In this document: piece by piece, positions 16,118 to 24,347 of the stretch
How the letters are laid out: each line of letters begins with the position of its first letter
Position numbering within the stretch: the stretch's first letter is position 1
Source: Paenibacillus naphthalenovorans
GTDB lineage: Bacteria > Bacillota > Bacilli > Paenibacillales > NBRC-103111
DNA: 64,000 nt
Reading direction: 5' to 3'
Assembly: GCF_900099895.1 (NCBI RefSeq)
Contig: NZ_FNDY01000026.1
Span: forward strand, 1-64,000
Position numbers and translations under genes: made by a program
The notes under the pieces: model-generated
What the model was told of the DNA's origin: nothing
The model's database searches: none
What the model saw: only the letters and a program-made list of their open reading frames with translations

Positions 16118-17482
16118 TTATTTTAAGGAAATCAGCCCTACCGAATACAGGAAAATGAGCACAATCAGGATCGGAGACACTACACGCAGCAAGAACATCC
16201 ATAGCTTATACCAGATGCCCGACAGTCCCGCTTCCTCACCTGCACGTTTCCATGCATACCCGGTAAACAATGTAATGATAAGACCGCCCAGCGGCATTAA
16301 TATATATGAGGTAGTAAAATCGACCAAATTGAAAATCGTTTTGCCTCCAATTTGGAATGGGGCGAGGATTCCCGCAACGGAAAGGGTTGACGGAATACCC
16401 ACTAAAAAACAGATGATTGATGTATACACCGAAGCTTTTTTACGGCTCAGCTGCCATTTGCGCATAACGTATGCTACGGGCACTTCTAATATAGAGACCG
16501 CAGAGGTTAGTGCAGCAATAGCCAGCAGCAGGAAAAATAAGCCCCCAAAGAAAAATCCAAACGGCATTTGCGAAAAAGCCACAGGCAGTGCCATAAAGAC
16601 CAATCCTACACCTTCGCCGGGCTTAAGCCCATAGGAGAAAACGGTAGGAAAAATAACCAGGCCAGCAATCAACGCGTAAAACAAATCGCCAAATCCAACA
16701 GCTAGCGTAGCGGCACCCAGGGATTGCTCTTTCTTGACATAAGACCCGTAAGTGAGCATACAGCCGAATCCGAGTGATAAGGAGAAGAATGCATGCCCCA
16801 GTGCCACTAGCGCCGATTCCGCATTAAGTTTTGTAAAATCGGGCTTTAAGAAAAAGCTTACCCCCTCTTCTGCCCCCGGAAGCGTAAGGGATCGAACCAT
16901 AAGAATAAGCAAAATCAGCAAAAAGCCTGGAATCAAAATCTTATTAAACTTTTCAATTCCACCGGAAATGCCTTTGGCTATAATCCACCCCGTGAGCAGC
17001 ATAACTACGGCTTGCCAAAACAACGGCATATATCCGCCGGCAAAGGATTCGAATTTCTCTTTATAGTCGACGCCCGATTGAAACAGCAAGCCCGTGAACG
17101 ATTCTACTGTATAATGCAATGTCCATCCGACTACAACGGCATAATAAGACATGACCAGAAAAGCCGTTATGACAGGGAACAGTCCGAGGATGCCCCAATA
17201 TTTTTTGCCTGACAGGTTAAACAAGGAAGTGGATGCATTGCCCCTTCCTCCGCGGCCGATCGTCAACTCTGCAAGCAAAATCGGCAGTCCTGCTACAATG
17301 AGACAAATGATAAACAATAGGAAAAATGCGGCTCCACCGTATTGTCCTGTAATATAGGGAAACTTCCACATATTCCCCAAACCTACCGAGCTTCCGATTG
17401 CCGCCAAAATAAACCCGGTGGAAGTAAACCGTTCGCTTAGCCCTGCCTTAGGAGAAGACTGGGATGCTGGTATCTTTCTCAT
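16118..17482 (-). CDS. Sodium-dependent transporter of the NSS (SNF) family
   Basis: A 454-residue membrane protein of the neurotransmitter:sodium symporter family, which imports amino acids or related compounds with sodium. The signature of helix 1, STGFILAAIGSSVGLGNMWKFPY, with its unwound GNMWKFPY sodium/substrate site, is at about residues 20-42. It has 11 hydrophobic segments, as is usual for bacterial members such as MhsT. It is a single gene convergent with the catabolic cluster. Base usage resembles the neighbours. Whether it serves the same pathway is not known; an amino acid is the expected substrate class. Confidence 0.9.
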   Translation of the reverse strand: MRKIPASQSSPKAGLSERFTSTGFILAAIGSSVGLGNMWKFPYITGQYGGAAFFLLFIICLIVAGLPILLAELTIGRGGRGNASTSLFNLSGKKYWGILGLFPVITAFLVMSYYAVVVGWTLHYTVESFTGLLFQSGVDYKEKFESFAGGYMPLFWQAVVMLLTGWIIAKGISGGIEKFNKILIPGFLLILLILMVRSLTLPGAEEGVSFFLKPDFTKLNAESALVALGHAFFSLSLGFGCMLTYGSYVKKEQSLGAATLAVGFGDLFYALIAGLVIFPTVFSYGLKPGEGVGLVFMALPVAFSQMPFGFFFGGLFFLLLAIAALTSAVSILEVPVAYVMRKWQLSRKKASVYTSIICFLVGIPSTLSVAGILAPFQIGGKTIFNLVDFTTSYILMPLGGLIITLFTGYAWKRAGEEAGLSGIWYKLWMFLLRVVSPILIVLIFLYSVGLISLK

Positions 17483-17646
17483 GATAGTTCTCCTGTTCTC
17501 TAGATGTTTACTAAAATACTAAATTAGCATAAAACGAATTCTCATTTCTGTCTACTAGAGAATAATAATTAACAATAATTGACATCACGAGTGCTCATAG
17601 AATTCAATAAAAAATGAAAAAAAGTTGATCTAAATTAAACGGATGT

Positions 17647-17672
17647 GGAAACCTTTCCCCATAGTTACGGAC
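17647..17672 (+). promoter_or_regulatory. Possible ECF-sigma promoter
   Basis: GGAAAC (17647-17652), a 15-base spacer starting CTTTCC, then CGGAC (17668-17672). This resembles ECF promoters, which have an AAC-type -35 and a CG-type -10, and would make the sigma gene self-activating. The spacer is one to two bases shorter than usual. Confidence 0.45.
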
Positions 17673-17712
17673 TCAAATAGATGAAAATAACTTCAAGGGG
17701 GTGAAAACCTGG

Positions 17713-18243
17713 ATGGAAGAAGACGTAAGGAAAGCTCAGCAAGGTGATCGAGATGCTTTTACGAGATTGATAAAAAATATGGAGGGAAATCTGTATCGCA
17801 TAGCATCGTCGATATTGAAATCTGATCAGGAAAAATTAGACGCAGCGCAGGAGGCGATCATCAAAGCGTATGTTTCGCTTCCAACATTGAACCATCCTCG
17901 CTTCTTTAAAACATGGATGATTCGCATCCTTATTCGGGAATGTATGCGCATCGCCCGATCACGTAAAAAAGTAATCCCCATAGGGGAAATAGTCGAACCT
18001 GCAGCCGATCAACGTTTCGAAAACCGTATTGAACTGCAGGAAGCAATCAACAGCTTGGAAGAAGATCATCGGACTGTCATCCTCTTACACTATATGGAAG
18101 ATTTATCGATTAAGGATATCGCCGAGATTTTGGAACAGAGGGAGGGAACAATAAAATCCAGGCTTAATCGCGCACGAAAAAGATTATCCCAATTCATGAG
18201 CGATCACTACAACGAAAGAGGTTTTGTGAATGAACGAATATAA
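17713..18243 (+). CDS. ECF RNA polymerase sigma factor
   Basis: A 176-residue sigma factor of the extracytoplasmic-function type. Region 2 is DAFTRLIKNMEGNLYRIASSIL through FKTWMIRILIRECMRIAR (about residues 14-80) and region 4 is LEEDHRTVILLHYMEDLSIKDIAEIL with recognition helix REGTIKSRLNRARKRL (about 115-165). ATG 17713 is preferred because AGGGGGTG lies eight bases upstream; an earlier in-frame GTG at 17701 overlaps that site. The anti-sigma gene overlaps its end by 14 bases. It presumably directs a cell-envelope stress regulon, released when the membrane anti-sigma factor is inactivated. Confidence 0.9.
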   Translation: MEEDVRKAQQGDRDAFTRLIKNMEGNLYRIASSILKSDQEKLDAAQEAIIKAYVSLPTLNHPRFFKTWMIRILIRECMRIARSRKKVIPIGEIVEPAADQRFENRIELQEAINSLEEDHRTVILLHYMEDLSIKDIAEILEQREGTIKSRLNRARKRLSQFMSDHYNERGFVNERI

Positions 18244-19048
18244 TATCGATCAAGCGTTGAGACATATGAGGCAAAAAAGGAAAAACTCCGTCCCCGAGTT
18301 TTTCAGTAATGGTATAGAAGAAGTATTAACACGCTTGCCTGAACAAATGAATGAAGCGAAAACAGAGACGAAGAAGAGATTAAAGTGGGGCTGGGTACAA
18401 ACCACGGCGGCAGCCTCCATTGTTTTCTCCTGCATCATTTATTCCGGATTTGCTTCGCCCGCAATGGCTTCGATCCTAATGAAAATACCAGGTTTACATT
18501 TTATATACTCCGCGACCTATGAAGATGTTTCAAAACAGCCTGAAGACCCACATTTGCTTCGAGGTTCGCAGTTTCATTTTGGCAATCATGGTCCGTTTGA
18601 CGTTATAGATAAAATGGGCCCAAATATCAAGCAATTTACTGCTTACTCCGAAATGGAGCAATATATTGGGATGGAAATACCACGGATTCCTGATCAAGAG
18701 GGGAGCATCCGGGTTACAGATTATAATGGAATAGGCTATGAAATCCATGCCTTTAACAGATCGGGGATGCTTTTAGACGTCGTTCCTAATGCGGTTAACC
18801 TTCCACAGTTTGAAGGAAGTAGTGTAAATCCTGTTATCAAATCAACGACGGATTTAAACGGACTGGAAGCGGATGTTCTTTCTTATCAATTCAGTACAAA
18901 GAATCCGGATGATCGCACCAGCTATATAACTTGGCAGCGAAATGGGTTTACACTTATTTTAGCCGGAACCCAACCCATAAACCAATTGATCGAGGTTGCG
19001 CAAAACATAGACAAACAAGCAATGTGGATGAAAGCGGACAAAAAGTAA
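18230..19048 (+). CDS. Membrane anti-sigma factor of the adjacent ECF sigma
   Basis: A 272-residue protein with an N-terminal cytoplasmic helix region (about residues 1-45), one membrane helix (about 50-75, containing TTAAASIVFSCIIYSGFASP) and an extracytoplasmic domain of about 190 residues. There is no HxxxCxxC zinc motif. The domain plan matches DUF4367/DUF4179-like anti-sigma factors of Bacillales: the segment PAMASILMKIPGLHFIYS after the membrane helix is characteristic, and a closely similar arrangement occurs in the protein at 19961-21463. It overlaps the sigma gene and would hold it at the membrane until an envelope signal arrives. Confidence 0.8.
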   Translation: MNEYNIDQALRHMRQKRKNSVPEFFSNGIEEVLTRLPEQMNEAKTETKKRLKWGWVQTTAAASIVFSCIIYSGFASPAMASILMKIPGLHFIYSATYEDVSKQPEDPHLLRGSQFHFGNHGPFDVIDKMGPNIKQFTAYSEMEQYIGMEIPRIPDQEGSIRVTDYNGIGYEIHAFNRSGMLLDVVPNAVNLPQFEGSSVNPVIKSTTDLNGLEADVLSYQFSTKNPDDRTSYITWQRNGFTLILAGTQPINQLIEVAQNIDKQAMWMKADKK

Positions 19049-19329
19049 ATTTTATTCAAAAACAAAAACTTATATGCAGTACTGTCAATACTTTTGTCAA
19101 GAATAATTGTCAGTCATGTTATTGCGACATATATCTTTACTTTCCACTGCTACTTCAATCTCTGCTTTACCATAGATATGTCTAACATGAAACAGGAGCC
19201 CCAAAAATGGGCTCCTTGATCATTCTAACACGCAGCATATTAATATTATTAATTCCAGAATATTTGTCACTGTCATAGGATAATCGTCCCAATCACACTC
19301 TGCTAAGATGAAGTTGAGGTGATAACTTA
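19049..19329. other. Intergenic gap with a terminator hairpin
   Basis: No gene seen. The hairpin GGAGCCC-caaaaat-GGGCTCC (19195-19215) followed by TTGATCATT is the probable end of the sigma/anti-sigma transcript. The rest is AT-rich. Confidence 0.6.
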
Positions 19330-19641
19330 ATGGATTTCAAGCAAACGGTAGGTGAACAAATTCGTAGGGTACGTAAACTCAGAGGAATGACGCGAGAACA
19401 GTTGGCTGAACAATCAGGCCTTATCTTCAGCTATATAAATGACGTGGAAAGAGGCATTCGTAATATATCTCTGGAATTCCGAGTGAGGCTGGGAATGGAA
19501 AAGCGGGCAATGGAAGGCAAGTTCAATGGAGGAAGAGTGCTGGGGTACGACAACATGGATAAGGAACTAGTCACAATGAAAATGAGGCCGTCATTGTTCG
19601 CAGGCACCAAGAAGAGTCGGGCGGCAGATCACCAAGATTAA
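19330..19641 (+). pseudogene. XRE repressor N-terminus joined to a serine-recombinase fragment
   Basis: A 103-residue chimeric reading frame. Residues 1-49 are the start of an XRE/Cro-type helix-turn-helix (VGEQIRRVRKLRGMTREQLAEQ, then SYINDVERGIRNISLE) and match the usual opening of small Bacillales repressors. At about residue 50 the sequence switches to RLGMEKRAMEGKFNGGRVLGYD, which is the linker region of a large serine recombinase (usually KRAMEGKWNGG..PYGY). Neither half is complete. This looks like the scar of a deletion that fused a repressor to a site-specific recombinase, both typical of a lost phage or integrative element. The protein is unlikely to work. Confidence 0.7.
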
Positions 19642-19891
19642 TCTTCTTTTTCGACTTTACTATCGATGCATTACACAAGGACTCCGCAACACTGCTTAGC
19701 CGTCTAGCGGTCGCCCAACAATTAGATTGTATTGCCCCTCTGGAATCCTTCGTATTGGACAGCCTGAATCAAACAATACTGACAGCCTCAGGGACTTGAT
19801 GAACTCCCTTAATATTTTACCCTTAGCGATGATACGGTTCACCTTACACGCTATAACGGCTAAATCTTCACAGTTTTGCGATCTAAAACAA
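19642..19891. other. Gap with possible element debris
   Basis: No intact gene. On the plus strand one frame stays open without a start codon up to a TGA at 19797-19799 and encodes a leucine-rich stretch (HKDSATLLSRLAVAQQL). I do not recognise it. It may belong to the same lost element as the recombinase fragment just upstream. Confidence 0.35.
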
Positions 19892-19927
19892 TAAAACCCC
19901 CAGACCATTTAATATGGAACTGGGGGT
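19892..19927 (-). terminator. Intrinsic terminator of the sigma/anti-sigma/deacetylase operon
   Basis: Read on the minus strand: CCCCCAG (19920-19926), a 16-base loop, CTGGGGG (19897-19903), then TTTTATT. Confidence 0.85.
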
Positions 19928-19960
19928 CGCTTTTAAAATATTCAGTACTCCCGAATATTA

Positions 19961-21463
19961 TTATTTTAATTTTATCAAGTAATCTTGATTGACAGCAACT
20001 TTGGCGTTCACACGCTGCAATGAGATCGTATAGCTGTCCAGCATAGGTGCGGGGATATAAAGGTCAAGGTATGGCAAACCTATATCGCTGCTTTCAGCCC
20101 TCTCCCATCCTTCTATCTTGAACTCCTCACGCAAGGCATCCAGGTTTCTACCAATTTCCTTATTTTTTGCCATTTCGGCGTAATAATCCGGAATATAGAA
20201 CCTTACGCCATCTAAAATCTTTTGATCAGGGTATTCCTTTTTAATTTTTAGATGGATGTATCCGTTTTTGAACTCCGCTCCCTCAATAACGATAAGTCTT
20301 TTTTTAAATTGCACGGTTTTGGGAAAAGTATCATTCTTTGAGAGTTCGAAGGTGCCGCTCGGATCTTTTTCGGTTACCGAAACCGTACCGATATGCAATT
20401 GCAATGCCGCCGTATCTTTTTCGAAAAATATTGACGACGAAAACGGCAACTGTTGTTTGCCATCCTCCAGCATCAGGGCGGGACCGGACGGATCGTACTT
20501 ATATACATTTCCCTTCTCATCTTTCAGATACGGAGCCATCCCCTCTTCTCTCGGGAAATCCAAAGTCAAGCCATTTTTATCGTAAAGAATCGCATTCATC
20601 GTTGTCGGTTTAATGGTCAACTTTTCCAAAATGAGTTCCTTCAGATCGGGGTCGAAGACCGCATTTGGAAGCGATTGGTTGGGTTCGTACACTTTATTAT
20701 GAAGCAGTTTATTTTGATCGACTGGAACAGCAATCATTCCCATTTGCTCGATATCCGCACGTTTAATCTCTCGGTTTAAAATAAGCTTCCTCACTTCAAA
20801 TTGAAGCTCTTTTTCCTTTGCCAGAAACTCTCGCGCCGCATTTTCCGGTAGCTGAAATTTATAAGAAACTTGAAGGACCGGTCCTTTGCTTTCATCCGTT
20901 GTTTCGGCAATCGTGGTGCCCGTAGTTGAACCACCACCTCGTAAATTGATCGGAGCGACTTCAATATGAACGTTGCTTCTGCCATCCCTTACGTCATATT
21001 CGTTTGTGTGAATGAATGCCTTAAACAATAGTTCCTCGTCGGTTAAATAGATATCACTTATCGTTACGGTGGTCCCGCCAAATTGCGCGGTTTTCGCCTC
21101 AATAGGCGTGTACCCGTTTTCAATAGCTACTTGAACTCCATCTTGACCTCTTAAGTGATTGAGCCAATCAACAGCAATATCAAATCCGGGGACTTCTTTC
21201 ATATAAGCGGCAAATGCGGGGGACATGGATACACCCACAGAAAATGTACCGGTTAAGATGGCAATAGCCGCCGCAGACTTCGACAAAATCGAAAAAAGAT
21301 TGAGCTTGTGCCGCCCGTTGGGTCTACTTTTGATCACAGAAGTTTCCCGCTCCCTCTCATAAATATCGGGGACTTCTTTTGCGAAACGATATAGGGAATC
21401 CGGAACGGCAACTTTGGATAAGGACTGTTGCAACTCTGATTTGAACTGCAATTCATTTTTCAT
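19961..21463 (-). CDS. DUF4179-type membrane anti-sigma factor
   Basis: A 500-residue protein with a short cytoplasmic N-terminus (about residues 1-55), a membrane helix at about 58-80 (SKSAAAIAILTGTFSVGVS) followed by MSPAFAAYMKEVPGFDIAVDWL, and a large extracytoplasmic beta-rich part that ends in IPAPMLDSYTISLQRVN. This is the DUF4179 plan found next to ECF sigma genes in Bacillales. The start ATG overlaps the sigma stop by four bases, so the two are translationally coupled. It probably restrains the adjacent sigma factor and senses an envelope signal through the large outer domain, which is much longer than in the plus-strand homologue at 18230. Confidence 0.82.
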   Translation of the reverse strand: MKNELQFKSELQQSLSKVAVPDSLYRFAKEVPDIYERERETSVIKSRPNGRHKLNLFSILSKSAAAIAILTGTFSVGVSMSPAFAAYMKEVPGFDIAVDWLNHLRGQDGVQVAIENGYTPIEAKTAQFGGTTVTISDIYLTDEELLFKAFIHTNEYDVRDGRSNVHIEVAPINLRGGGSTTGTTIAETTDESKGPVLQVSYKFQLPENAAREFLAKEKELQFEVRKLILNREIKRADIEQMGMIAVPVDQNKLLHNKVYEPNQSLPNAVFDPDLKELILEKLTIKPTTMNAILYDKNGLTLDFPREEGMAPYLKDEKGNVYKYDPSGPALMLEDGKQQLPFSSSIFFEKDTAALQLHIGTVSVTEKDPSGTFELSKNDTFPKTVQFKKRLIVIEGAEFKNGYIHLKIKKEYPDQKILDGVRFYIPDYYAEMAKNKEIGRNLDALREEFKIEGWERAESSDIGLPYLDLYIPAPMLDSYTISLQRVNAKVAVNQDYLIKLK

Positions 21464-22026
21464 AGTTGAGCCACCTTTGTATTTAAGTCCGGAAACGATA
21501 CTAATTTGCTAAGTCGGTTTCTCGCACGATGAAGCCGGGTTTTGACAGTTCCCTCATTAACATGCAACACATTCGCAATCTCATCGATTTTCATTTCTTG
21601 AAAATAATAAAGGACAATGACCGTTCGCTGCTGTATATCCAAGGACATGACCGCTTCCAAAATCTCACTTGATTGCTCTTTTCGAAGTATTTTTTCTACA
21701 GGTGATGAGGAAGTGTCGTTTACGATAACCGATTCAATATCCAAACCATCAAATCGGTTTTCCTTTCTTACAAGATCCAATGCCCTGTTTGCTATAACGC
21801 GGCTGAACCAGCCATTAAAATGTCGGATTTCCTTGCCTGCCTTGATCGATTGGTACGCTTCGATCATCGCATTTTGTACGGCTTCCTCCGCCAAATGCGG
21901 TGAGCGCAAAATGGCCAAAGCGGTATGATAAGCTTTTGGAATTAATGGTTCCACCAGTTTAGCGAAAGCTTCCTTTTTACCGCTTCGAATTTCTTCAAGT
22001 AATCGATGTTCACTTTGGGATTCCAT
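21460..22026 (-). CDS. ECF RNA polymerase sigma factor
   Basis: A 188-residue ECF sigma factor. Region 2 spans AFAKLVEPLIPKAYHTALAILR to FNGWFSRVIANRALDLVRK and region 4 spans SLDIQQRTVIVLYYFQEMKIDEIANVL with recognition helix NEGTVKTRLHRARNRLSKL. The frame can be opened at a TTG at 22053, but ATG 22026 is preceded by AAAGGCGG at the right distance and follows the end of the deacetylase gene. It lies in the middle of the operon deacetylase-sigma-anti-sigma. It very likely recognises the TGTAAC-N17-CGCC promoter in front of the operon, giving positive autoregulation. Confidence 0.9.
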   Translation of the reverse strand: MESQSEHRLLEEIRSGKKEAFAKLVEPLIPKAYHTALAILRSPHLAEEAVQNAMIEAYQSIKAGKEIRHFNGWFSRVIANRALDLVRKENRFDGLDIESVIVNDTSSSPVEKILRKEQSSEILEAVMSLDIQQRTVIVLYYFQEMKIDEIANVLHVNEGTVKTRLHRARNRLSKLVSFPDLNTKVAQL

Positions 22027-22049
22027 AAAGTACCGCCTTTCATTTCTGT

Positions 22050-22964
22050 TCAACTATTATATAGGCGTCTATAATCGGTTTTTGGTTCTTCATTTTGGTG
22101 CTTTTCAAAAATATTTTTTATATAATGCCATAACGCTTCTGCAGTCATATAGGGCTCACCTGCGTTGATTCTTCGTACGAACCGACTGTCGGGCACGTTC
22201 ATACCTTCCTCAATTGTAAAAAACAACTCGATTCCCACCCTTCCTCCCTCCTCTACGACTGCCGTATTATAAGCACCGAATGGAAAAGCCAAAAGCTTCG
22301 GCTGAAAACCCAGTTCTTGCTGCAGCCTTTTTTCCATGAACTTCATATCTGTGGATATCCTATTACGATACTCACTTTCATCCTCTTGTCTCTTTTTCTG
22401 CTCCAAATATAACTGAGAGGTTAGAGCCGGTCCAACTTGACCCTGAAGGTCGGTCTGAACATAACGGTGCAGATTATAAGTGTGGCTGTAAATTCCCATG
22501 CCTTTCTCTTTGAGTTCACGCATTTGATCCCAAGTTAAGTGGGGCTCCGCATCCGGATTGAACAAATCCGATGAAACGCCTACCACAAAATTGCTTGCAG
22601 TAACGCCAAACTCCTGCAAAATGGGAAAGGCTACGTTGTAAAATGATTCATACCCGTCATCAAAGGTGAGCACAACCGCGTTGGCCGGCACTGGCTTTCC
22701 GTCTAGCATGAATCGGACAAACGCATCCATTGTAATGATCCGGAATCCTTTCTCTTTCAACATACGCAAGTGCTCTCTAAATTGGTCGATGGTCACGGTA
22801 GAATGATTCTGCTTTCCGGGTTCAAAACTTTCCACGACATCATGGTACAACAACACGATGGCTTTATCACGGTAATAGACAGAATGGATGGATTCTTGAA
22901 CTACCCCAGCCACCGTTTGAGCCAAGAGAAAAAGCCCCAATAAGGCGAAAACGAACCTGTTCAC
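22050..22964 (-). CDS. Polysaccharide deacetylase (NodB domain), membrane-anchored or secreted
   Basis: A 304-residue protein with an N-terminal hydrophobic segment (about residues 3-22, FVFALLGLFLLAQTVAGVV) and a carbohydrate esterase family 4 domain. The metal/catalytic motif is AVVLTFDDGYESFYNVAFPIL (T-F-D-D), with ASNFVVGVSSDL, GIYSHTYNLH (S-H-T-x3-H) and FPFGAYN further on. It removes acetyl groups from peptidoglycan or another cell-wall polymer outside the membrane. GTG 22964 is chosen because GAGGGAG precedes it, while the in-frame ATG at 23000 lies at the predicted transcription start. It is the first gene of an ECF-controlled operon, so wall modification is part of that envelope stress response. 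Confidence 0.88.
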   Translation of the reverse strand: MNRFVFALLGLFLLAQTVAGVVQESIHSVYYRDKAIVLLYHDVVESFEPGKQNHSTVTIDQFREHLRMLKEKGFRIITMDAFVRFMLDGKPVPANAVVLTFDDGYESFYNVAFPILQEFGVTASNFVVGVSSDLFNPDAEPHLTWDQMRELKEKGMGIYSHTYNLHRYVQTDLQGQVGPALTSQLYLEQKKRQEDESEYRNRISTDMKFMEKRLQQELGFQPKLLAFPFGAYNTAVVEEGGRVGIELFFTIEEGMNVPDSRFVRRINAGEPYMTAEALWHYIKNIFEKHQNEEPKTDYRRLYNS

Positions 22965-23006
22965 CGATTCTCCCTCTTTTTGTTTGATACGCGCGTTCAT
23001 TCTATA

Positions 23007-23033
23007 GGCGTATCACAAAACAAAAAGGTTACA
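23007..23033 (-). promoter_or_regulatory. ECF-sigma promoter of the deacetylase-sigma-anti-sigma operon
   Basis: On the minus strand: TGTAAC (23028-23033), exactly 17 bases, CGCC followed by TATAG (-10 at 23007-23010). This fits promoters of envelope-stress ECF factors such as SigM, SigV and SigX, and supports autoregulation by the operon's own sigma factor. Confidence 0.75.
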
Positions 23034-23472
23034 GGAGACCTACGGATACGATAAAGGCATTTTTTTAAAACGGCGAAGGGACTTATGCTTTCTACAAGCA
23101 AAGTCTCCCCTCCAGGTACAATTTTGTCTTCGTTTGGTCATCCCACTCCGGTCAATATCCTACTGCGTATATAGTGGTGTAAATAGTGAAAGCGATTGTT
23201 GTACGCGACGCTAGAGATGGTGATGTTTCATAAGGGAACCGCCTACTTCGCTTAGGCCCTACGCCACCCCTCCGAACATCCGAATCATCACGCGGCGGAA
23301 TTGTTGATTTGCCACGCCAAGGTTCGTCATCTGGAATCCCTGTTCGTGTTATTTAAAAGGCCCGTATTAGCCTCTAAACAAGCTAATCGGGCCTCATCTA
23401 TCTCATATGCCACCTTACCCGCTCCAGCCTCTTTCCGCGCCTCTACGCTCTTCCATACGAAAAATTTAGCCG
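23034..23472. other. Long gap with the rlmH terminator
   Basis: No gene seen in 440 bases. The only structure is a strong hairpin, AGGCCCGATTAGC/GCTAATACGGGCCT (23358-23394), followed by TTTTAAAT on the minus strand, which ends the rlmH transcript. Confidence 0.75.
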
Positions 23473-23952
23473 TCATTTATGGTACGGTTCTTTCCGCATC
23501 ACTTTAAAAGCCCTGTAAATCTGCTCCACCAGCACAAGACGCATCAGCTGGTGGGGCAGCGTCATGCGCCCGAACGAAAGCTTCAGGTCGGCTCGGGCAA
23601 GCACATCGGGAGCGAGGCCAAGCGAACCGCCGATCACGAAAGCGACGCTGCTGCGCCCGTATGTAGCCAGGTCCTGCACGTGCCGCGCGAACTCCTCGCT
23701 CGAAAGCAGACGGCCCTCGATAGCGAGCGCCACAACATAGGCGTCGCTCCGCAGCTGCGCAAGGATCCGCTCGCCTTCACGCTGTTTGACCTGCGCCTCC
23801 TCTGCGGCGCTCATGGACTCCGGCGCCTTCTCGTCGGGCACCTCGACGATCTGCAGCTTGGCATAGGGGCCAAGCCGCTTTACATACTCCGCTATCCCCT
23901 GCTTCAGGTACGATTCCTTGAGCTTGCCCACCGCAATCATTTGAATGTTCAA
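23473..23952 (-). CDS. rlmH: 23S rRNA (pseudouridine-1915-N3)-methyltransferase RlmH
   Basis: A 159-residue SPOUT-class methyltransferase that methylates pseudouridine 1915 in helix 69 of 23S rRNA on assembled ribosomes. It carries the family's opening [23 protein letters not shown], the segment [22 protein letters not shown], the S-adenosylmethionine knot [18 protein letters not shown] and the invariant C-terminus [18 protein letters not shown]-(x)-EPYHK. Start is TTG 23952, which gives exactly the length of the Bacillus subtilis protein; the ten extra upstream residues in the frame are charged and not family-like. It is the terminal gene of the wal-linked block, as in other Bacillales. Confidence 0.95.
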   Translation of the reverse strand: MNIQMIAVGKLKESYLKQGIAEYVKRLGPYAKLQIVEVPDEKAPESMSAAEEAQVKQREGERILAQLRSDAYVVALAIEGRLLSSEEFARHVQDLATYGRSSVAFVIGGSLGLAPDVLARADLKLSFGRMTLPHQLMRLVLVEQIYRAFKVMRKEPYHK

Positions 23953-24049
23953 CTCCAATCCATCCTCCTCACGATCCAACAAAACAAAAAAAGAAGACCG
24001 CTTAACCTAAGCGAACCTTCCGACATCTCCGGCATAAGCCTCTTTTCAT

Positions 24050-24217
24050 CTATACCACCAAAAACCGCCCCGGCGCGGAACAGCGCTCGCAATGCGCCGG
24101 GGGTGTCCAGTCCGTAAAATGGACTTCCTCCAAATCGACAATATCCGGCGCGTCCTCGAATTCATCAACGAACATATCGATCGCCAGCTCCAAATGATCT
24201 TTACAAACCACGTACAT
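24050..24217 (-). CDS. CxxH/CxxC small protein
   Basis: A 55-residue protein with two metal-ligand pairs: C-K-D-H near the N-terminus (MYVVCKDHLELAID) and C-E-R-C near the end (PPAHCERCSAPGRFLVV), separated by an acidic stretch. This is the CxxH/CxxC protein family found between the HtrA-like protease gene and rlmH in many Bacillales, and probably folds around one zinc ion. ATG 24217 is chosen because the family begins M-Y-V-V-C and because the longer frame has an atypical basic extension. The function of the family is unknown to me. Confidence 0.8.
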   Translation of the reverse strand: MYVVCKDHLELAIDMFVDEFEDAPDIVDLEEVHFTDWTPPAHCERCSAPGRFLVV

Positions 24218-24347
24218 CGTCAAACCCCTTTTTCTTTTGCCCACAAACCCGAACAGCCGTGAATGCTTCAGACAATTGATCATCTTATGTTTTTCTAGTT
24301 TACCTCAATGTATACCGGTCTAACAAGCGGATAACTCTGCTCATGGC

